This document shows, in pieces, positions 47,077 through 55,632 of a DNA stretch of 64,000 bases; the stretch's first letter is position 1, and the number at the start of each line of letters is the position of its first letter. This DNA is from an uncultured Lachnobacterium sp. Lineage in GTDB: Bacteria > Bacillota > Clostridia > Lachnospirales > Lachnospiraceae. The notes under the pieces were generated by a model, which saw only the letters and a program-made list of their open reading frames with translations, did not search any database and was not told the DNA's origin. A program made the position numbers and the translations under genes. The stretch covers positions 8,417 through 72,416 of the forward strand of contig URDU01000011.1 in the NCBI GenBank assembly GCA_900546625.1, in the 5' to 3' direction.

Positions 47077-50000
47077 ACCAAATTTGCAGGGATATTTTCA
47101 GAGCCATACATGAGGGTAAATGGCTGAAAATAGAATATCGAAACAAGGCAGATCAGGTGACGAAATATTGGATAGGGATAAGAGACCTTGATCCGAGAAG
47201 TCGAACTATGAAGGTTGATGGACTTCATCTGGGACAGCTTACGATTGGAGAATATGACAGGATATTTATCGATTCAATATTGTCTACTGAGATAATAGAG
47301 GGAACATACTGCCCTGAAAATAGGTTACTTGTTGAAGATATTGAGATGCATCCAGAGCGTTACAAAAATATATTTGACAGCTCAGCAAATTTAAAAATAC
47401 TAAATTATCTTGAGATATGTAATAAGCTTGATACGACTCCGTATATCACAGATTATGATTTGATTCATTACATTGACAGAGAGCGGATTAACTGTTGTAT
47501 GTATCAGCTTACAGACCAGCAGTTCAGGGAAGTGGTTGCTCAATTTCAGTATTTTTCATCGCGGGAAAAAAGAAAAAGCGGATCATTAAAAGTTAAGAGG
47601 CTGGCAATAAATGTCCTGAGTATAAACACTAATAAAGGACTCTATGTTCTTGCATATAGAAATCTAAATCTTGATGTAAAAAATCATATTTTTAAACCAG
47701 ATGAGGAGATTACAGTGTGTACGCAGTTTTCTATAGATGGAAAACAGGAAAATGCAAGGAAATTTCTAGATGCCGATGAATATGAGCTTTTGGAGGATTT
47801 TGAGAAAAATCTGGAAAAAATAAAGGATGCAATAACTGAGCATGGTGGCAACAAATCCATAGTAGATGATATGCCGTATGTTATTGGACTTGGCATGGAC
47901 GTGGTTCTCAATCTGCACGAAGAATATAAAGCAATTATGGATATGTTTGAGGCTGATAATGTGACATATCCAATAAAGGCTTTTTTTGGAGAGCTTCTTG
48001 AGAGACCAAGAAGGACAAAAGCATATCCGATTGCTCTGATTAATAAAAATATAAATCTGGATCAGCTGCTTGCGATAAACAATGCTATGAAATATCCTCT
48101 TGCATATATTCAGGGACCACCCGGCACTGGCAAAACAAATACTATAATAAACACGATAGTAACAGCTTTTTTTAACAATGTCACAGTGCTGTTTGCATCA
48201 TATAATAATGTCCCGATAGATAATGTTTTTGAAAAGCTCTCATCCATGAAGTATCGCGGGAAGACAATCCCATTTCCGGTGCTTCGCCTGGGGAATACAG
48301 AAAAAGTAATGGAGGCAATTAAATATATTAATGAGCTGCGTACACAGGTGCAGTCATTGCAGATTTTTGCTTCTACACTTGATAAGCGGAAGGATGATCG
48401 TATAGACAGGGCAAAACGTTTGTCTGCGCGTCTAAAGGAATATGAGGAAATTCTGGATTTAAAGGAGAGAAAAGAGACACTTACACATCTGATGAAATAT
48501 CAGGAACATATGAAAAATACTATGAAGCTATTGCCGTTTCAGACAGATCTGCAAGGCTATCAGATGCAGAAGCTTGATAAAAGGATAGCTGCTATCGGTG
48601 AGATATCGGATGCTGATGCTATGCAGCTTCTGGATAGAAATGAGGATGAATTTTATCAGTATCTGTTTTACACGTCTGCGCGCTATATAAAGGCGCTCGA
48701 GGAACCTAAATTCCAGGAGCTTAGACAGATACTGGATTCTGATGAGACACCAGAGAAGCTGGTGAATGAGTTTAACAAATATATGCGTAAATCTGAAAAT
48801 GTAAGAAAGCTTCAGCGAGTTTTTCCTATAATCATAACGACATGCATTTCTGCGCATAAAATAGGTGAGCCTGAGCCTTTATTTGATATGACAATTATGG
48901 ATGAGGCAAGTCAGTGTAATGTGGCAATCTCACTTGTGCCTATAATCAGAGGAGAAAAACTGATGCTGGTGGGAGATCCGCAACAGCTAAATCCGGTTAT
49001 CCTGCTTGGAGAACTGACAAACAAAAAGCTTCGTCGCAGGTATCATGTATCAGATGAGTACGATTATAGGGAAAATTCAATCTATAAAACGTATCTTGCA
49101 TGTGATGCAGTAAGTGATGAGGTGCTTCTGAGAAATCACTACAGATGCAATAAAGAAATAATAGGCTTTAACAATAAAAAATACTATAACTCAAAGCTCA
49201 AGATACAGTCAAAGAGTAAGGAGCCTGAACCGCTTGTCTATATGGATGTGAAAAGCGATAACACACAGATAAAAAATACTTCGCCGGCTGAGGTTGAGGA
49301 AGTGGTGGAATATGCGCTTTTAAATAAAGATAAAAGCATTGCTGTTATTACGCCGTTTGTCAATCAAAAGCAATTGATTGAAAATGCAATAAAGCAGAAT
49401 AAGCTGAGCAATCTTGTCTGTGGAACGGTTCATGCATTTCAGGGCGATGAGAAGGATGTAGTACTGTTTTCTACAGCAATCTCTGAAAGGACAAGCTCAG
49501 GTACATATAACTGGCTTAAAAATAATAAGGAACTCATAAATGTTGCGACATCCAGAGCAAAGGAGAAGCTGGTACTTCTCACAAACGGAAAAGAACTGGA
49601 AAGACTGCATGCAGGACAAACTGATGATGATTTGTACGAGCTGGCGCAGTATATAAAGACAAATGGCCACTCAAAAATCACTGAAAAGCATATAAGCTCA
49701 CGAGCTCTGGGAATACAACCGTTCTCGACAGCTACAGAAAATGCTTTTCTCGAAAATCTTACTCATGCTCTTGAAAATATCTGGCTTTCGCAGAGCAAAT
49801 ATGTAATACACAAGGAGGTTGCCATATCACAGGTATTCAGAGATAACATAACCTATGATGATTTGTTTTACATGGGACGTTTTGATTTTGTCGTATACGA
49901 AAAACAAGGCAGAAGCGAATTGCCAATACTTGCCATAGAATTGGATGGAAAAGAACACTTTGAGGATGCGGTGGTGAAAGAGCGGGACAGAAAGAAAAAT

Positions 50001-50111
50001 GCGATATGTAAGGCACACAACATGGAAATTATCCGGGTGGAAAACTCATATGCGAGAAGATATAATCATATCAAAGGAATATTGATGGATTATTTTTCAA
50101 GGGTGCATTAA
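47073..50111 (+). CDS. WYL-like / SF1 helicase / DUF2726 fusion protein
   Basis: 1012 residues. Residues about 10-75 (FRAIHEGKWLKIEYRNKADQ ... YDRIFIDSILSTEII) resemble a WYL-type domain. A UPF1-like SF1 helicase follows: Walker A GPPGTGKT at 348-355, motif II DEAS at 610-613, motif III GDPQQLNPV from 634, HAFQGDEKDVVLF, and NVATSRAKEKLVLL from 823. The end (about 860-1005) is DUF2726-like, with the core LAIELDGKEHFEDAVVKERD (Glu956, Asp958, Lys960), a PD-(D/E)XK-type nuclease arrangement. Start 47073 has GGGAGGCA upstream and shares an ATGA overlap with the previous gene. The combination suggests nucleic-acid processing or phage defence, which is inference. Confidence 0.85.
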   Translation: MNQICRDIFRAIHEGKWLKIEYRNKADQVTKYWIGIRDLDPRSRTMKVDGLHLGQLTIGEYDRIFIDSILSTEIIEGTYCPENRLLVEDIEMHPERYKNIFDSSANLKILNYLEICNKLDTTPYITDYDLIHYIDRERINCCMYQLTDQQFREVVAQFQYFSSREKRKSGSLKVKRLAINVLSINTNKGLYVLAYRNLNLDVKNHIFKPDEEITVCTQFSIDGKQENARKFLDADEYELLEDFEKNLEKIKDAITEHGGNKSIVDDMPYVIGLGMDVVLNLHEEYKAIMDMFEADNVTYPIKAFFGELLERPRRTKAYPIALINKNINLDQLLAINNAMKYPLAYIQGPPGTGKTNTIINTIVTAFFNNVTVLFASYNNVPIDNVFEKLSSMKYRGKTIPFPVLRLGNTEKVMEAIKYINELRTQVQSLQIFASTLDKRKDDRIDRAKRLSARLKEYEEILDLKERKETLTHLMKYQEHMKNTMKLLPFQTDLQGYQMQKLDKRIAAIGEISDADAMQLLDRNEDEFYQYLFYTSARYIKALEEPKFQELRQILDSDETPEKLVNEFNKYMRKSENVRKLQRVFPIIITTCISAHKIGEPEPLFDMTIMDEASQCNVAISLVPIIRGEKLMLVGDPQQLNPVILLGELTNKKLRRRYHVSDEYDYRENSIYKTYLACDAVSDEVLLRNHYRCNKEIIGFNNKKYYNSKLKIQSKSKEPEPLVYMDVKSDNTQIKNTSPAEVEEVVEYALLNKDKSIAVITPFVNQKQLIENAIKQNKLSNLVCGTVHAFQGDEKDVVLFSTAISERTSSGTYNWLKNNKELINVATSRAKEKLVLLTNGKELERLHAGQTDDDLYELAQYIKTNGHSKITEKHISSRALGIQPFSTATENAFLENLTHALENIWLSQSKYVIHKEVAISQVFRDNITYDDLFYMGRFDFVVYEKQGRSELPILAIELDGKEHFEDAVVKERDRKKNAICKAHNMEIIRVENSYARRYNHIKGILMDYFSRVH

Positions 50112-50123
50112 TGGAGGAGACCT

Positions 50124-50162
50124 ATGTGGAGTGATTTACCAGAAGAAAAAAAGGAAGAGTAA
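50124..50162 (+). pseudogene. 12-codon stub MWSDLPEEKKEE
   Basis: A well-placed TGGAGGAGACCT precedes the ATG, but the ORF stops after 12 residues. It looks like the 5' end of a lost gene. A second 15-residue ORF (MSDRLILQNHRQLQK) follows at about 50165. Neither gives any family resemblance. Confidence 0.3.
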
Positions 50163-50275
50163 AAATGTCTGACCGGCTGATTTTACAAAATCATAGACAA
50201 CTGCAAAAATGAATAACTATTTTATGTGGATGTTTCTCAAGTTACCAGAATACAATAAATATAAGGAAAAATAAC

Positions 50276-50617
50276 ATGAACATACAAATTTTCGGAACAA
50301 AGAAATGTAATGACACAAAGAAAGCTCAGCGATTTTTCAAGGAGCGTGGGATAAAGTTTCAGTTTATCGACATGAAGGAAAAAGGCATGAGCAAAGGAGA
50401 ATTTAATTCTGTTGCCCAGGTGAATGGCGGTCTTGACAATATGATCAACTGGGATGGCAAAGATAAGGATTTGCTGGCACTTATAAAGTACATAGCAGAT
50501 GAGGACAAGCTGGATAAAGTACTTGAAAATCCGCAGGTGATTAAGACACCGGTGGTTAGAAACGGCAGGCAGTCAACAATCGGGTACCGGCCGGATGTAT
50601 GGAAGACATGGAAATAA
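50276..50617 (+). CDS. ArsC/Spx family thioredoxin-fold protein
   Basis: 113 residues with a thioredoxin-like fold of the ArsC/Spx family. The redox position reads KKCNDT (one cysteine, Cys-x-x-x type rather than CxxC), followed by AQRFFKERGIKFQFIDMKEK and the PVVRNGRQSTIGYRPDVW end, which matches the TPVV plus GF/Y pattern of the family. It may be a YffB/ArsC-like reductase or a stress protein without proven arsenate activity. AAGGAAAAATAAC supplies the ribosome site. Confidence 0.8.
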   Translation: MNIQIFGTKKCNDTKKAQRFFKERGIKFQFIDMKEKGMSKGEFNSVAQVNGGLDNMINWDGKDKDLLALIKYIADEDKLDKVLENPQVIKTPVVRNGRQSTIGYRPDVWKTWK

Positions 50618-50649
50618 CACTAAAGTAAATGAAAGGCAGGAAATTATAT

Positions 50650-50919
50650 ATGTATTATGTACCGGATGGCACCGAGCAGTGCGGTTATTATGAGTGTAAA
50701 GAGTGTGGAAGCAGGTTTCTGGATTTAAAAATTGCACCAACATTGGTATGTCCATACTGTGGAGAAGAGGCAGATATGGAGATAGGACCTGATGAGGAGA
50801 TGCCAAAAGTTGTAGAATCTGCGAAGCTTATTCAGATGGTTAGAGGTGCTGAAGAGGTAGAGAAGATGGATAAGCTGTTATCGCTTGCGGTGACAGGTGG
50901 CGATTTTAGCTGGATATAA
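50650..50919 (+). CDS. Small zinc-ribbon protein
   Basis: An 89-residue protein with CGYYECKECGSRFLDLKIA and LVCPYCGEE, giving CxxC and CxxC pairs for one zinc ion, followed by an acidic helical tail. Start 50650 follows AAAGGCAGG with nine-base spacing. Unknown role; proteins of this kind often bind nucleic acid or a protein partner. Confidence 0.7.
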   Translation: MYYVPDGTEQCGYYECKECGSRFLDLKIAPTLVCPYCGEEADMEIGPDEEMPKVVESAKLIQMVRGAEEVEKMDKLLSLAVTGGDFSWI

Positions 50920-50921
50920 GA

Positions 50922-50993
50922 ATGCAGATATTTGTAGACGCAGACACATGTCCGGCAGATGGTACACAGCTGAAAATATCGACCGTATACTGA
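50922..50993 (+). pseudogene. Truncated yqxD/yaiI (DUF188) gene
   Basis: The start reads MQIFVDADTCPADGTQLKIS, which matches the N-terminus of the YaiI/YqxD family (M-I-VDADACP-), and stops after 23 residues; the full family has about 150. It begins two bases after the preceding stop. The truncation point borders the Abi_2 locus, suggesting that insertion of that locus removed the rest. The family match rests on the VDADxCP motif only. Confidence 0.6.
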
Positions 50994-51025
50994 TGGAGAT
51001 ATTAAGCTAGTATTAAGCTTGTGTC

Positions 51026-51102
51026 TTGACAGAAACATAAATTGTAAATAAAATGTAAATTTTGCTTCTGAGAGATTGTTTTTTCCTGTGAGATGAATAT
51101 AA
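51026..51102 (+). promoter_or_regulatory. Two candidate promoters for the Abi_2 leader RNA
   Basis: TTGACA (51026-51031), 17 bp, TAAAAT (51049-51054) is very strong. A second, TTGTTT with 16 bp to TATAAT (51097-51102), lies just downstream. Either would start an RNA that reaches the hairpin at 51116-51153. Confidence 0.65.
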
Positions 51103-51158
51103 TAAGATTAACAGAACCCAACACGCCTCTCAACGATGCGGACCACGTTGGGTCTTTT
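51061..51158 (+). ncRNA. Structured leader RNA upstream of the Abi_2 gene
   Basis: Between the promoters and the ORF, ACCCAAC (51116-51122) pairs with GTTGGGT (51147-51153), followed by CTTTTAATTTT, like an intrinsic terminator. Inside it CAACG (51131-51135) can instead pair with CGTTG (51146-51150), giving a competing fold. The likely product is a small RNA of 50-100 nucleotides with readthrough into the gene. Some Abi_2/AbiF loci are thought to use an adjacent RNA; I recall this but could not check it. The 5' end given is approximate. Confidence 0.5.
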
Positions 51159-51179
51159 AATTTTAAGGAGAAATGTCAA

Positions 51180-52058
51180 ATGGGAGATATGAAACAGCAT
51201 CAGCCGCCTTTGACAATTGAGGAACAGATAGAAAATCTTAAGAGTATAGGGTTGGTTATCAAAGATGAGGAATATGCACAAAGAATATTAAACGATATAT
51301 CATATTTCAGATTGATAAAGGCATATAGCATAAATTTGAAAACAAAGAATGGTATTTATAAAAAAGATGTTACATTTGAACAGATTGTTGAATTGTATTT
51401 GTTTAATTCGAATTTTAGACAACTTATATTTCCGGAAATTGAAAAAATAGAAATAAATGTAAGGTGTCGTATTGCTAATTATTTTGCAGAAACCTATGGT
51501 GTTTTGGGGTATTTAGAGGCAGAAAATTTTGTGAATTTTAAATATCATAAATCTTTTTTAAATGATGTCGAGGAAATTAGACGTAATTCAAAAGCTCCGT
51601 TTGTCAGGAATTTTCGTGAGAATTATGAAGAAGGTCAATTGCCAATATATGCTCTTGTGGAAATTTTTAGTTTCGGGACTTTGTCAAAGTTTTATAAGAA
51701 TATGAAAAATCCAGATAAAAAAGCTGTTGCAAAAATGTTTGATATTGGATATACATATCTGGAAAGTTGGTTAGAGAGTGTTTCTTATGTTAGAAATATA
51801 TGTGCTCATTATGGTCGTTTGTATAATGCAAAATTAGCAAAGACACCGAAATTATATAAAGAATATTCAGAAGCAGGAATTGGAAATAATCGTATTTTTG
51901 GTGTGTTAATATGTATTAAGCAAATATTGAAAAACGACACTCACTGGAATGATTTTGTTGAGAATATAGAATTACTTTTTAAAAGATATAAAAAGGTTGA
52001 ATTCAAGACAATGGGATTTCCTGAAAATTGGAGAGAATTATTGGAAGTTAAAAATTGA
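51180..52058 (+). CDS. Abi_2 (AbiD/AbiF-like) HEPN protein
   Basis: A 292-residue protein of the abortive-infection Abi_2 family. Typical stretches are LTIEEQIENLKSIGLVIKDE, ILNDISYFRLIKAYSINLKT, FRQLIFPEIEKIEINVRCRI, LPIYALVEIFSFGTLSKFYK, and the HEPN ribonuclease motif R-N-I-C-A-H at 205-210. Such proteins are thought to stop growth of infected cells by cutting RNA, probably kept silent by a partner. AAGGAGAAATGTCAA precedes ATG 51180. The gene is AT-richer than its neighbours and sits next to a truncated yqxD, both signs of transfer. The partner may be the leader RNA just upstream, as no protein antitoxin was seen. Confidence 0.88.
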   Translation: MGDMKQHQPPLTIEEQIENLKSIGLVIKDEEYAQRILNDISYFRLIKAYSINLKTKNGIYKKDVTFEQIVELYLFNSNFRQLIFPEIEKIEINVRCRIANYFAETYGVLGYLEAENFVNFKYHKSFLNDVEEIRRNSKAPFVRNFRENYEEGQLPIYALVEIFSFGTLSKFYKNMKNPDKKAVAKMFDIGYTYLESWLESVSYVRNICAHYGRLYNAKLAKTPKLYKEYSEAGIGNNRIFGVLICIKQILKNDTHWNDFVENIELLFKRYKKVEFKTMGFPENWRELLEVKN

Positions 52059-52094
52059 GCCGGCTTGAACAGAGATGTTCCAATCGGCCTTTTT
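52059..52094 (+). terminator. Terminator after the Abi_2 gene
   Basis: GCCGG...TTG...AAC and GTT...CCAATCGGC form a bulged stem beginning directly after the stop codon, followed by five T. Confidence 0.7.
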
Positions 52095-52122
52095 GCGTTA
52101 AGGAAGATTGGAGAGGCACCAT

Positions 52123-52392
52123 ATGAAACCAAGGACAGCAAAGAGCATGGAGCTATATGATATATTGCTTAGGCGCGGGTATCCGGAGCCGTTTTGCGAT
52201 GAGATAACAAAAAACCTAAATACCGACTGGACAGCTCAAAGGATGATAGGATATCTGTCACACTATAAAAAGCTTCCCATGGAGGAAATCGCCGATGAAA
52301 TGCTTGCGATACTCAGCGACCGCAACCGCATAATGCAAAAGCATGAGCTTGAGGAGACAAATGCAAGATGGAATGAATACTTAAACAGATAA
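52123..52392 (+). CDS. Small helical protein, unknown function
   Basis: An 89-residue protein, MKPRTAKSMELYDILLRRGY..., all helical, with WTAQRMIGYLSHYKKLPMEE as its most notable stretch and an acidic end. Start 52123 is after GGAGAGGCACCAT. It lies between the Abi_2 gene and a receiver-domain gene; 16 bp to the latter suggests co-transcription. I do not recognise it. Confidence 0.55.
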   Translation: MKPRTAKSMELYDILLRRGYPEPFCDEITKNLNTDWTAQRMIGYLSHYKKLPMEEIADEMLAILSDRNRIMQKHELEETNARWNEYLNR

Positions 52393-52408
52393 AGTCAGGA
52401 GGATTAAC

Positions 52409-52792
52409 ATGAGAGTACTGAATATCGAAGATGATACATTTAAACACAATGATATTTGCAAAGCCCTGTCAGGATGTGGGATTAAAGATGTCGAATGGTC
52501 CAATAATCTCGCGGATGGCTGGAAACAGATTAAAAACTCAATGGAAAGTAATAACCCGTATGATCTGATAATTACTGATATGTATTATCCAAACGAACCG
52601 GGTGGCAGAGAGGAACAATCAGGAGATGTTCTGATTGACAGAGTGATTAAGAATAAAATCACAATACCTGTAATTCTCTGTTCCAGCGTGAATCTTAAAT
52701 ACCCGGAAATATATGGCTGTGTTTATTATAGCAGGGAAAGAAACTGGGAGGCAGATATGCAGAAGCTTGTAAATAGTCTTGTGGCAGGATGA
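52409..52792 (+). CDS. Stand-alone receiver-like protein
   Basis: A 127-residue CheY-like fold without output domain. Phosphorylation pocket: Glu7-Asp8-Asp9 (NIEDD), phosphoacceptor Asp57 (IITDMYYP), and Ser92/Ser93 (LCSSV). The conserved lysine after strand five is missing (YYSRERNW at that place), so phosphotransfer signalling may be altered. AGTCAGGAGGATTAAC precedes the ATG. No histidine kinase is near. It may be a diverged accessory regulator of the region. Confidence 0.75.
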   Translation: MRVLNIEDDTFKHNDICKALSGCGIKDVEWSNNLADGWKQIKNSMESNNPYDLIITDMYYPNEPGGREEQSGDVLIDRVIKNKITIPVILCSSVNLKYPEIYGCVYYSRERNWEADMQKLVNSLVAG

Positions 52793-52794
52793 TA

Positions 52795-53256
52795 CTAATA
52801 AATCTCAAGCTTCTGATCAACCAGTGATTCACCTTCATATACAAGCTTAAGTGTGAAGAAATTTTCTTCATTTTCAAGCAGGAGCTTTAAGAAGATAGCG
52901 TCGCCTTCCCAGGTAGGAAGTGTGGGCACGATAGTTTTATCCACCCATTTGAGGTCACCTTCGTTGCATGTTATAAGCTTGCCGGAAAATTCATCAGCGG
53001 TGAAAAGACACATCAATTCAGGCTCCTGTTTATCACTTATAAAAGTTATGAGTGCGCGGAAACGGTATGATGTGAGTGTGAGCCCTGTTTCCTCTTTGAC
53101 TTCGCGGAGCAAGCATTCTTCGGGTGATTCACCATTCTCGGCGTGACCGCCAACACCAATCCATTTTCCTTCATTTATATCATTTTCTTTCTTAATACGA
53201 TGAAGCATGAGATATTGTCCATCGTGTTCTATGTAGCATAGAGTAGTTATTTTCAT
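52795..53256 (-). CDS. Nudix hydrolase
   Basis: A 153-residue Nudix enzyme. The Nudix box is complete: GGHAENGESPEECLLREVKE followed by ETGL, holding the Mg2+-binding glutamates. It resembles the MutT/8-oxo-dGTP branch (HRIKKENDINEGKWIGVGGH at the start). The start has GGAGGTAC upstream on the minus strand, and the gene ends two bases past the stop of the receiver gene, converging with it. Substrate likely an oxidised or damaged nucleotide. Confidence 0.88.
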   Translation of the reverse strand: MKITTLCYIEHDGQYLMLHRIKKENDINEGKWIGVGGHAENGESPEECLLREVKEETGLTLTSYRFRALITFISDKQEPELMCLFTADEFSGKLITCNEGDLKWVDKTIVPTLPTWEGDAIFLKLLLENEENFFTLKLVYEGESLVDQKLEIY

Positions 53257-53559
53257 GATGTACCTCCGTCAGATGATTATAACATAAAATGTGCGTGGGA
53301 AGACAGGAAAAATATCTATCTGCATAGCAGCCTAAATTTTCCCTGAAAAATTTATAATAAGCTTATTTATTTTTAAAACTTGATACAAAAACTATTGAGA
53401 AATTGTATGAAGTTGGACTACTAAATACAGTAGATATGGTGTAAAATGATTCTTATAGTAAAGTCGGGACATTATCAAATGCAATAGAACTATGGGAATA
53501 TAAGGGAATGTATATAACAATTATACGATATAAATTTTATAAGAAGAGGGAATATCATT
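53257..53559. other. Non-coding, AT-rich
   Basis: No gene or RNA seen. It holds divergent start regions for the Nudix gene and the LacI-type gene, and a small CTACT...AGTAG dyad near 53418-53433. The TTTACGTAAA operator found before the transporter genes does not occur here. Confidence 0.5.
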
Positions 53560-55548
53560 ATGGCAAAAAAGGTTACTATAAAAGATATAGCTGATATGGC
53601 AGGGGTTTCAATCGCAACCGTTTCGCATGTTATAAACAGAACAAGATATGTGAGTCCGGACCTTGTTGAAAAAATAGAAAATATTATTATAGAAACCGGA
53701 TATCATAAAAAAATAGAAGAAAAAGAAAGACGACTCAAGGTTGGAAGGCAGTCGGAAATAGTTGCAGTTATTCCAAATGTTGAAAGTACGATTTATCGTG
53801 ATATGGTGGGATATTTAAAAAAATATGTTAGCATTCAGGGTTATCAGTTTTATATTGCAATTACGGACAATGATATTAAAGAAGAGGCTCAGGTACTGGA
53901 AGGACTGATACAGAATAAAAAAACAGCAGGTATTATACATGTACCAGTCAGTGATGTTGCGGCAGATTATAAAAAGCTGATTGAATCTGGAATTCCATTT
54001 GTCTGCATGGAAAGAAATATTTTGGGAGATGGTATAGACTCTGTTGAATTTCGAGATAGAGAAGCCATTTTCAAGGGAACTGATTATCTGTTAGAATGTG
54101 GTCATAAGAATATTTTGTTTTTAAGAGAAAGCTTGAAGAGTACGACGAGAGATGAAAGAACACGAGGCTTTCTACTTGCATTAGAAGAACATGGAATCAA
54201 TACAAATGATGCAAATATTTCAGACATTAATATCGAATCCGGAGCTGATAACTGTATTTTGGAAATACAAAAGGCAATGAGACGATATATGCCAACTGCA
54301 ATTATGGCAGGAGGAAATAGAATTACTTTATATCTTATGAAAACTATGAGGGATAGAGGAATTGAATGTCCTGAAGAGATATCGGTTGTTGGATTTGGTG
54401 ATGAGGGATGGTCGGAGTTAACATATCCACCATTGACGATTTTAAAGAGAGATGTTGAAGGGCTGAGCAGACGAGCAGTAAATATGCTTTTTGAAAAGAT
54501 AAATACAGGACATGTGATTGAACAGGATTATTATGCCGATGTAGAGTTGATAATAAGAAAATCCACAAGAATGTTGGATAATGGACCTTTTGGAGAAGAA
54601 GCAGCTACACCGGAATCAATAGTCATAACAAAAGAGGAAAAGAGCCGTTTGCGTGCTGGAAATTTCCGTGTGGCAATTTCGTTTCATTATACAGGAACAT
54701 CATGGGCGGAATTACACGAAAAGGGAATCCGCGATGAATTGGAACAATATGGAATTGATATTATATCAGTAACAGATGCACATTTTGATGCATCTTTGCA
54801 AAATGCACAGCTTGAAGGCATTCGTTTACAGAAACCGGATGCTGTAATTGCAATTCCGGCTGATGATAAAGAAACAAAAGAACAATTCCGTGAATTGGCA
54901 AAGGTGTCAAAGCTTGTTTTCCTGAGTAATGTCCCTGAGAATATGGAAAAAAATAGTTATGTTTGCTGTGTGTCTGTTAATGAGATTGAAAATGGAATTA
55001 ATGTCGGCAGAATGATGGGGCAGTACTGTAAAGGAAAACACGTGGAAGCCGGATTTATCATACATGGAGCGGTCTTTTATGGTACGCGTGCCAGGGATGA
55101 GGCTGCGGAAAGAATTATTTCAGAACAATACAAAAATATAGATATTAAGGCAATAAGAGGCTTTGGAGAAATTGAAAATGCATATCAGGTTTGCAAAGAT
55201 ATGATTACTGAGAATCCACAAATTAAAGTCTTGTATGTAAGCTGGGATAGACCGGCGCTGTTGGCAATTAAGGCGTTGAAAGAGATGCATAGAGAAGACA
55301 TCGCTATATTTACAACTGATTTAGATTATAAAATTGCACAATTTATGGAAAGTGGTATTGTAAAGGGATTAAGTACTCAAAGACCTTATGAGCAGGGAAG
55401 AACAGCTGCGCATGTGGTAGCGAAATCTTTATTAAGTAATGATGTGCCAAAATATGTTGGAGTGCAGCCGTATGTTGTGGATGCTAAGCAGCTAGGAAGG
55501 GCATGGAAGGATATTTTTCATGAGGGAATGCCAGAAGAAATGAAATAA
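53560..55548 (+). CDS. LacI family regulator carrying a second sugar-binding domain
   Basis: At 662 residues it is about twice the usual LacI length. Residues 1-58 are the HTH (TIKDIADMAGVSIATVSHVI NRTRYVS split by the hinge), 60-350 a complete LacI periplasmic-binding-like domain (PTAIMAGGNRITLYLMKTMR, VVGFGDEGWSELTYPPLTIL), and about 370-645 a second domain like free sugar-binding proteins (FRVAISFHYTGTSWAELHEK, VIAIPADDKETKEQFRELAK, VGRMMGQYCKGKHVEAGFI). It may sense two ligands. AAGAGGGAATATCATT precedes the ATG. It probably controls the transporter genes 259 bp downstream through the TTTACGTAAA sites. Confidence 0.85.
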   Translation: MAKKVTIKDIADMAGVSIATVSHVINRTRYVSPDLVEKIENIIIETGYHKKIEEKERRLKVGRQSEIVAVIPNVESTIYRDMVGYLKKYVSIQGYQFYIAITDNDIKEEAQVLEGLIQNKKTAGIIHVPVSDVAADYKKLIESGIPFVCMERNILGDGIDSVEFRDREAIFKGTDYLLECGHKNILFLRESLKSTTRDERTRGFLLALEEHGINTNDANISDINIESGADNCILEIQKAMRRYMPTAIMAGGNRITLYLMKTMRDRGIECPEEISVVGFGDEGWSELTYPPLTILKRDVEGLSRRAVNMLFEKINTGHVIEQDYYADVELIIRKSTRMLDNGPFGEEAATPESIVITKEEKSRLRAGNFRVAISFHYTGTSWAELHEKGIRDELEQYGIDIISVTDAHFDASLQNAQLEGIRLQKPDAVIAIPADDKETKEQFRELAKVSKLVFLSNVPENMEKNSYVCCVSVNEIENGINVGRMMGQYCKGKHVEAGFIIHGAVFYGTRARDEAAERIISEQYKNIDIKAIRGFGEIENAYQVCKDMITENPQIKVLYVSWDRPALLAIKALKEMHREDIAIFTTDLDYKIAQFMESGIVKGLSTQRPYEQGRTAAHVVAKSLLSNDVPKYVGVQPYVVDAKQLGRAWKDIFHEGMPEEMK

Positions 55549-55591
55549 TGCCGGATAAAATTAAATATCTAAAAAGAAATATATGTGAAGA

Positions 55592-55620
55592 AAAAGAATA
55601 TCATTTGGATATTCTTTTTT
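55592..55620 (+). terminator. Terminator after the LacI-type gene
   Basis: AAAAGAATATC and GATATTCTTTT pair around ATTTG, ending in a T-run. Confidence 0.85.
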
Positions 55621-55632
55621 AATTACTAAAAA

